Part shown: one piece after another, positions 50,815-64,000 of the stretch
Numbering within the stretch: the first letter of the stretch is position 1
How the letters are laid out: each line of letters starts with the position of its first letter
DNA from: Malurus cyaneus samueli
Taxonomy: Eukaryota; Chordata; Aves; Passeriformes; Maluridae
Assembly: GCA_009741485.1 (NCBI GenBank)
Contig: CM019216.1
Location: 53,206,512-53,270,511, forward strand
Length of the DNA stretch: 64,000 nucleotides
Direction: 5' to 3'
Program-made: the position numbers and the translations under genes
Notes under the pieces: model-generated
What the model was told of the DNA's origin: nothing
Database searches by the model: none
What the model saw: only the letters and a program-made list of their open reading frames with translations

Positions 50815-50820
50815 TTTATT
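50815..50820 (-). terminator. Candidate poly(A) signal AATAAA for ABI3BP
   Basis: TTTATT on the plus strand reads AATAAA on the minus strand, about 1.66 kb after the ABI3BP stop codon. A nearer variant (ATTAAA, 51334-51339) is an alternative. Neither is tested. Confidence 0.3.
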
Positions 50821-52478
50821 AGGGAAAAAAGTTATACTTCAAGACCATATATTTGGCACTGTACTGAAGCAAAAATATGTGAGAAAAATTAAAATGTTAA
50901 AAACCAAATCACCATGAAAAAGAAAATGCTCTTTTAATCACTTTAATTCCCTTTTTTGCCCCTATACAATTAAAAAAAAAAAAAACAAACTAGAGGAAGC
51001 AACTCAAGAGATGTTCGACCTACACTACATGCAAACTGGCATGAGAATGAGAGATGGACCAGAGACTGGATCTGTCCCCAGGTTACTGCTACTCTCCCAG
51101 GCTGCCAGATCAGGTGAAATCTTACTAACATGAGCTAAGGCTGTTGAGATGTTACCATGAAACATTAAGACTGAATGCTACTGAAGGAACCATCAATGCA
51201 ACATTGCCCAGGAGGACTACAAAAATTCTGCATTAGTGCAAGCTTTCAAATGCCTTCTGAAAAAATAAAATTTATACCTTTCATTCATGTCAGTTTTTGC
51301 TTTCTGGTCTGGTTCCTAGAGATTTTGGTAGTATTTAATGGGAAGTGTATCCAAATTTGATCCCACAGTCAAATGTGCTTCCTGCTAGTTGACTCCTGTA
51401 TTGGTGGCTTGGGCTTTTGGAGAGCAAATAAGTTAAAAACAGTTTCTAATTTGCAAATTACTCATTCTATGCCTCTGCACAGTAATGTGAAAGATACTGA
51501 CATGGAATAAATAACATACAAAATAAGATGAGAATGGATTGCAGAAAGGTTGCACTAAAACTTTTAAATAGTAAAGGATAGAAAGTTTAACTGATGCTGA
51601 TGAACTGTTGTAAATGTGTTTTTGCTGGACTGTACAGTGCCACTCTAACATGGATAGAGGGGTAGAATCCTATTGTATGTTCAGTCCAAAGGCTGCCAAG
51701 GAATTGGGACGCAGGTCTTTGATCAGTAATTCAAATGTTACATCAACAGTACTCACAAGAAGAATACAGATCTTTCCTTGGTTAATATATTGTGCATAGC
51801 AATATTTCAAAGAATTAACAGCACCTTTTACATAAAAATTCCAAACATATTTATCTAGTGAACAAGGAGATCTCAGCATCTCTAAGAAGTATTTCTGCAG
51901 ATGTACAGTACTCTATTTATATAGATATAGATACAGATATATCTCAAAGTGACTTTACACTGTGATCTGGTGATTAGTCCAGCAGTGGGTGAACCCACAG
52001 GGGGAGTCTTCAGGAGAATATATTGCCTTTGGTGGGTGGCCAGTTACACGGCATGATTGCATAGGGGTGCCCAATCGGGCAGCAAAAGACAGTTTAGCAT
52101 CCCATTAAGCAAGCACAGCATGCTTAGGTCGTTCCTGTAAGATAAAATAAACTTCCAAATTTTCATGGCTAATACAGTTCTAATTTTCACAGGTTGCACA
52201 CATTGCAACCTTCTCTCTGCCTTAAAGACACAGAGGAGGAAGGTAGGACATCAAACTTATATCCCATCCCTGCTTCCAAGCAGAAATCAAGTAGCACCAC
52301 AGATTTAGGCTGGTAAAGGGTGTCCATGTTTGTCTTCACGAGGTTTTCTTGAGCAGCTGGTCTTCACCGGTTTGCCTCACTTATCTTTTTCTTTTTCTTT
52401 TCCAAATCAGTTGCTCACAGTCCTCTGATAGAAATACCTTGAAAAGCCTTGAAATACCTAAGACAGGGAAGGAGACTG
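50821..52478 (-). other. ABI3BP: Probable ABI3BP 3' untranslated region
   Basis: This stretch directly follows the ABI3BP stop codon on the minus strand, has no CR1 or LTR insertion and ends near a candidate AATAAA. Its length is inferred from that signal only. It includes a TATAGATA-rich patch (about 51915-51945) and a poly-A/T run near 50970-50985. Confidence 0.4.
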
Positions 52479-58194
<5,716 letters not shown>

Positions 58195-60855
58195 TCATAT
58201 TAAAACATATTCCATTGCAATGGCTAAATTAGAAATAATACTAAAACACATTAAGAATCAAAGCAGAATTCCACTGAGTGTCTTTTGCATTAAATGGAGT
58301 TGGATGCTGAGCCAGAGTATGAGCTGGCTGTTAGAGACAAATGTCTCCTTTCTGCAATTGCTCCCATGCATATTTTTGGAAAATTTATTTATATATCATC
58401 CGTCTTCCAAAAACCACATCAACAACATCCACTTTCTATGAAACAACTAATGGCTAAAGACTAAGAGAAAAAGTTGCAAGGAAATCTAATTCTGGTCTCA
58501 GAAACAGTTTTAAACTAGATTAACTCCTAGGAAAGTAGTGGTGTAAACTGCAAACTGAAACTGGATCAGATTCAGATGAGATCAGAAGCTAAGCTTTTAA
58601 ACTTTCTGTAAAAACTCCAGCAGTATTAAGATTACAATACTTGAGTAATACAAGAAAGCATCACATGATGTCTTATTGATTCCCCCAAAGTATTTAAATC
58701 ACATGCTTAATTCAAAGCACATGACTCACCACTAGAACTCCATTCTTTGCTCAACAGAAGCAAACTTATCCTTAGAGAAGAATAGATTTTTCGTTCATTT
58801 CCAAATAAAATGATTTTTAGTTGATGCCTACCCTGACATTTTACCCCCAGATGGATGTTCTCTTCATTTCCTTTTATATTTGTAGCAGTCCAGAAGAAAC
58901 CAACTAGAATTGAAGATTACTTAAAAAAATTCCAGCACAGTATTTTTAAAATTCCTGAGTTTGGGTTTTCCTTTCTTGCCTGCTTGCTCAACTTCAATCT
59001 TGCAAAGAAATTTAAAAAAAATTAAAACTACTGTGCTTCTGTAATATCCACATAGCATCTGGATCTTGATTTAGCCTCTCATCCAAAAGCAGGCATCTCC
59101 AAAAGCACATAACATAACAGGGGAAGTGATTACTCGCATGGATGGTTGCCACCAAGTGCTGGATTACCTCACTTGACAGTGTCCCATCTGAATGGCAGGC
59201 TGGCCTGATGTGGCCTCACAGCTGGTGAAAGGGAGTTTGCCCCATCAAAAACATCAGGCTGCTCTTCCTGGTGAAGCTCTTCACATTCTGCACAAAAACT
59301 GGTCAGCGCTACTTCATTTGCATGGGCCACACCGGGCTGAGACTGGATCCTTATGTTTACCATGGAGCAGGGACATTCAACACAATACTGTTGCAAGAAC
59401 TTTGATGGTTTTGGTTTGCTCCTCGATATTTGCCATGTGCCCTTTCCCAGACCATCAGCTGTATCTGTTCCTCTCACCTTAAGCCCACAGCAAGGTGTGG
59501 AGGTCACTCCTGAAAGGGCCCTCTCTGGCCTAAGCATAGCCAAGCACGTATGAAACTATCACAACAATAAACCAGAGGGCACAGGGTTAAACCAGCCCTT
59601 TGGCAAAAGTAATTTTTTTTTCCCAGAAAAAGAATATCTTTTGTCAAGTAAGGTTAACTTCTTTGCCTCAAAATCAAACTGATCTTCATGGAAAAAGATG
59701 GAAAGATGTGCAATTAGTATCCTTCTTCTTTGTGGTAAGTCACATGAACCCTGGGTTTTGCCTAGAAGCAAGGTGGTCATCTCCAGGTATGGGCCAGGAC
59801 ATCTTTAATGCTTAAAAATTACAGGCAGGTTGTCTAGGTGAAATCAATATGGAAGCCACAGGAATCAAAATATTCTGGACTTCATCCATGGCACCAGATT
59901 TACCCTGTACCTGTGTCAGACACAGATCACATGCATGGTCAGAACCTCTGTGGGACACATGTCTGCACGAGGGATGTGTCCCCTGTTCCTGCTGTGTCCT
60001 GCAGCTGACACCAGAAAACTACTGTACTCCTACTTTCTGCAGCCAGTTCTGCAGAAATGGGTATATGATGCTCACAAACAACCCATGGCTTTTTTTAAAA
60101 GACACATAGGCTGTGGCAAAAAGAAAACATGCTAAATAGCAGAATTTAGCAAGGCTGTGCTTTTTGCTCCTGCTCAGCACAGTCCTCTTGCTGGCAGAAA
60201 AAATAGCCCCTGTTTTTAACTACTGACCTGGATTTTTTGTATAAAGGTGTGCTTGTATAAAGGATGTTGTTGATGTCTGGAGAAAGAGGAAAGGGAAGGC
60301 AAAAAGCCTCCCATGTGCTCCTCCACTTCTGGTCAATACCCTCATGGATCACCTGCATCCATCCACACCTCCTTCAGTAGCACTTTTGCCACCTGGATCA
60401 GGACAGGGGTGAGCAGCACAAGCTTGTCATAGGGATGGCACACAAGGCAGCAATTCCTCACTCTGGTTCCTGAAAGAGCTGCAACACAGCACCAAGCTTC
60501 ACTTAGGTGTTTGCTGTAACTACTTCAGAAGAGCAGGAGAAAGACTTTTTCCAGCCCACACCTTTTCCATAATGTTTTAAAGAATAGTGGAAAGTATGGA
60601 TGCCTGACTTCCCACTGCCCCCAAAGAGGTAGGATCAGATACCACCTTTCAACATGGTGGCACTGTCTGAGTAACCCTTTCAATGCGCTTCATACATGGG
60701 AATCGATGGCAGCCTCAAAGCATTGCCATCAGAGTTCGATGATCACCCTCTGAAACAGAGAGAGCATCCCAAGAACCTTGTGCACCTATTTAAGTGGGGA
60801 AAACCATGCAGATTTGTACCCAATGCATAATGCAGGAACAGATTACCCACACAAT

Positions 60856-60883
60856 CAGGACAGCTGAGCACTCAGCTGTCCTG
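60856..60883. repeat. Near-perfect palindrome / hairpin, 13-bp arms, 2-nt centre
   Basis: CAGGACAGCTGAG (60856-60868) and CTCAGCTGTCCTG (60871-60883) are exact reverse complements around CA. With one bulged T the pairing extends three more pairs (CAA at 60852-60854 with TTG at 60884-60886). Confidence 0.9.
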
Positions 60884-63745
60884 TTGCACACACAGAAGCC
60901 CGTCTGGGACGCGTGATTTCACGTTGCCTGCCTGACTGCCTGAAAAAAAACCTCAGTGCTGAAGTCATGAGTACATTTTTTTTTGCTAAATTGGAAAATT
61001 GATTCCTAAGCCTTTATATACACAAGAAGCCTATAGTTGTACCAGAAAGAGAGCCAGATCTCATGACTTGCTGACCTGTGATTTAACATAGACAATGCTA
61101 TGACTGCTGTATTAAGAACGTCAATAAAATAATGCAGTCAGGATATATTTCTTTCTCAGACATGACAAATAAAAAAGAAATTGCCAAAGCCATTCTAGGT
61201 CCAGGAATCTGACATTTTCATTAGTCAGAATCCTTCAGCTGATGAATTTGCCAGGAAATCTGAAATCAGTATAACTCGACTGGTTTTCATCACATAACTA
61301 CACGAACAAAAATAGTAATATATAATTCAATTTACACTTTGCTTAGGCAGAACTGTATGAATTGTTACCATTAGGTACAGAAGAATCCCAGTAGATGTGG
61401 CACCATTTGTTGTTCATTTTCAATATAAACAAGAAAAAGGCTTTTCCTCCTAAGAATAAACTTCCTTTGAGATTTTATATACCAATTTTAGTGATATATC
61501 AAGAAAGGACATAGTAAACTGTAATAGGGCATTGAATATATAATATGTTTTTTCATTTAGGCTACATGATTTATCTTTCAACATACCTGTCACATGGAAC
61601 AAAATTATTCTATGACTTAATTTAAGATGTCTGTTGGAATTAAACAGCTGGCACCCACTCAGTGCAAAGTGAGATGATCACTCAGCATGATAATTAGGGA
61701 AGCATCTTTAAAAAAAAAAAAAATTAGCTGCAAATTCCTTTTTCCAGACTCTCCAAAGGCATGCCTGCATGGATCCTCAGCCCTGCACTCTGTCCAGTGA
61801 CAGGCTGAGATGGCACCCCCATAGCAAGGGCTAAAATCTTCCTCCCATAACTACATCATTCCTCCATAAGAAAAAGATGTAAATTAGTGCCTGCAGGTAT
61901 TGGGCAAAGAGTCTCGCTTTATCTAAAATGGCACAGCACTACATCCCTCAGCAATAGTTTCAACTAATTTTATAAGACATTAGAGCCAGGCTGGAAGAAG
62001 AGCTTCCTACAGAGTTGGTATGAGGTCTGTATGTGCCCCCCAGGTCTGTCACTCGCACAGGACAAGGGTTTCATGGCCATCTTAACTCTTTTGTGTGGCT
62101 GATGGCACAGCAGCCAGCTGTGGTTGATGCTGCTTGTTGGACATACCCTGGCTTTGTTTTAATGGAGATATAGAAAGGAAACAGGAATTTTTGGTGCATC
62201 TGGCCAAATCCAGGCTCTGTTTGCCATTATGAACCCTGAGTAAATAGTTGAGAACCTCCTATGAAATACTCTGGACACACTGGACAACACCAGAATTGGT
62301 AGCAGGCACTGTGGGATCAAAATACCCCCGGGTGGAACAAAACCCAAGGGGACAAAGAAAGATTTCAGGACACATGGAGATATGGTGGTAAGGACAGAGT
62401 TTTAAACCATGAGACTACCTAGCTACTCCCATAAGGCACTGACACAGGTTTCCTAAAAAAGGCAGGAAAAAGTCTAACCATGCTCAATAAGAGGACTGAA
62501 ATGTTTATTACAAGGATTATAATGTTTCTGACTGCAGAGGACGGGATTTAGTGGTTGAGCAGTTGCTGTCCAGCCCTTTGCATCATCTTCTGTGACAGCT
62601 GAGAATTAAGGTTAGGGAAGGGACCTTGTCAAAACTGCAGTTTTAAAGATTTAATATGGTTTAAAGTAATTTTGGTGTTTACAATCACAAGTCACAAGGA
62701 AGCAGCTCCTGTGCCCACTGAAGCTGACCAGAGTTTCACTAATGGAAAAACTTCCACTTCTCGAATGGAGGTCAGACCAGGCCTCAGAAGAAAACTTACG
62801 ACACAGATTAAACATAGATTTCCGTTTTGTTTGTAAAACCTAAACACCAGGCAGATGTTTTCCAGGATATGCTGACAGCTTGAAATCTTCTCTGGTGCTG
62901 ACTTCAGCCAAGATGCCAACCTGCTTCTCATATGCTGTACATGCTGCAAAATTGCACCACCATAGCCCCTCATGGGACAACCAGCAGCCAATAGTATCTG
63001 CCTAGTGTAAATCAGTGTTAATCAGACATTCCTTACAAAATGCACGAACAATGCAGACACAAAAGTTTTAGACTAACTTCAGCTTTCACGCCATATTTTC
63101 TTAGGCATGGAGCCTTTTTCCAGAGGTTAGGGAGTTATTTTTAAGACAAAAACCATGCAATCAATTCAGTCTGTGGATTTGGAGAATGGCTGATACACAC
63201 AGTTTCTCTGTTATAAAGATCCCTTCTCCATCACAGACCCCACATGAAGCCTATATTGCCTTCACAGTACATACAATAGGGGCCAATGGATTATATGGCC
63301 TTCAGGAAGACACTGATGAAACATTATGCTTAAATGAATAGCACTGTACATGGCAACATGTGAAGGCCCTAGCCAAGGCAGCACCAAAAGAATTTCAGGC
63401 TCAGAATTTGAGAGACAAGTATGTGAGACACTGAGCATCTCTCTAAAGGAATAATTTGAATGCAGTCCCTCTGCAGCTGTTCACTTCCCACCCAATCACC
63501 ACAAATTATTCCAGTATCTTATTCAAGAAGCATGCATGCTTGTTGTGCCATCGCAGTCAGATTTTTTCCATGACCTAAAGCTCCTGCCAAACTGACTTCT
63601 GAGCAATTGCCACAGCCTCACTTTATACCACCAAGGCTTATCTTCCAGCACTACTCATATGAACAGAAAGTGAAAAAAGACCAGTGGGCAGCACTTCTCC
63701 AGTAGCCCTTAGAAATCAAACCTTGGCCACACATGTGGGAATGGC

Positions 63746-63814
63746 TCACATCACATCACATCACGTAACATCATCACATCATTACATCACATCATCACAT
63801 CACATCACATCACA
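63746..63814. repeat. (ACATC)n microsatellite with ATC variants
   Basis: Repeated CACAT/ATCAC units with CATCAT interruptions over about 69 bp. Confidence 0.9.
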
Positions 63815-64000
63815 GGTTTATTTTAGCATACTCTTCCCCCAATGTTTGATTCAGTTATGCAAAAGACTAGGAAATGCATTTTAAAACAAGATTTTATCTG
63901 TTAATGATATGTGTTTTTATACACCAACATGTATACATGTACACACTGCCATCTGCTCCAGGGTTAATATGGTAAAGGCGTCATGTTGTTTTTGTGCAGT

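Noticed and set aside
59169..59543. Minus frame considered as an upstream ABI3BP exon
   Set aside because: Does not resemble a fibronectin III domain and has no acceptor/donor pair in the phase needed by the 80-nt exon.
63746..63814. Possible CRISPR-like direct repeats
   Set aside because: Contiguous 5-bp units without spacers in a vertebrate genome: a microsatellite.
63684..63884. Frame with repeated His-Ile-Thr-Ser
   Set aside because: Translation of the ACATC microsatellite.

Overview
This is vertebrate nuclear DNA, almost certainly from a bird and probably a passerine. The base composition is moderately AT-rich, and there are long non-coding stretches, GT-AG introns, many CR1 retroposon 3' ends (the ATTCTATGATTCT-type tail, mostly read on the minus strand) and several long terminal repeats (LTRs) of one retroviral family. 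There are no bacterial operons, CRISPR arrays or tRNA/rRNA genes that I can support.

Only one host gene is recognisable: the 3' end of ABI3BP (target of Nesh-SH3, TARSH), on the minus strand. Five coding exons (58092-58171, 56562-56591, 54782-54943, 53983-54105, 52479-52594) join in one open frame of 169 codons plus stop. They encode the end of the last fibronectin type III domain and the conserved four-cysteine C-terminal domain, ending in the terminal ...[12 protein letters not shown]. The 5' part of the gene lies beyond the right edge; 58172-64000 looks like intron. The region left of 52479 should be 3' UTR and then an intergenic flank of about 50 kb.

That flank holds no gene I can support. 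It starts (1-1383) with the end of an endogenous retrovirus: the C-terminal part of pol integrase, about 190 bp of non-coding sequence with no env, then a 3' LTR. Two more LTRs of the same family and orientation lie at about 26468-27388 and 29981-31000; the second is flanked by a 7-bp direct repeat and is a clear solo LTR. Eleven CR1 segments are scattered through the window, nine in minus orientation, including a reverse-transcriptase fragment (7955-8200) and an old ORF2 fragment (50290-50700). A second, unclassified repeat is present twice (24051-24317 and 27593-27857). There are also local tandem duplications (35, 50 and 122 bp periods), simple repeats, and a few strong inverted repeats, the best being a 13-bp-arm hairpin at 60856-60883.

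I found no convincing new biological system. The best items to follow up are the unclassified dispersed repeat pair, the env-less retrovirus and its LTR family, the 30-nt in-frame microexon of ABI3BP, and two protein-like orphan reading frames (31547-32026 and 46427-46768, minus strand) that I cannot assign.
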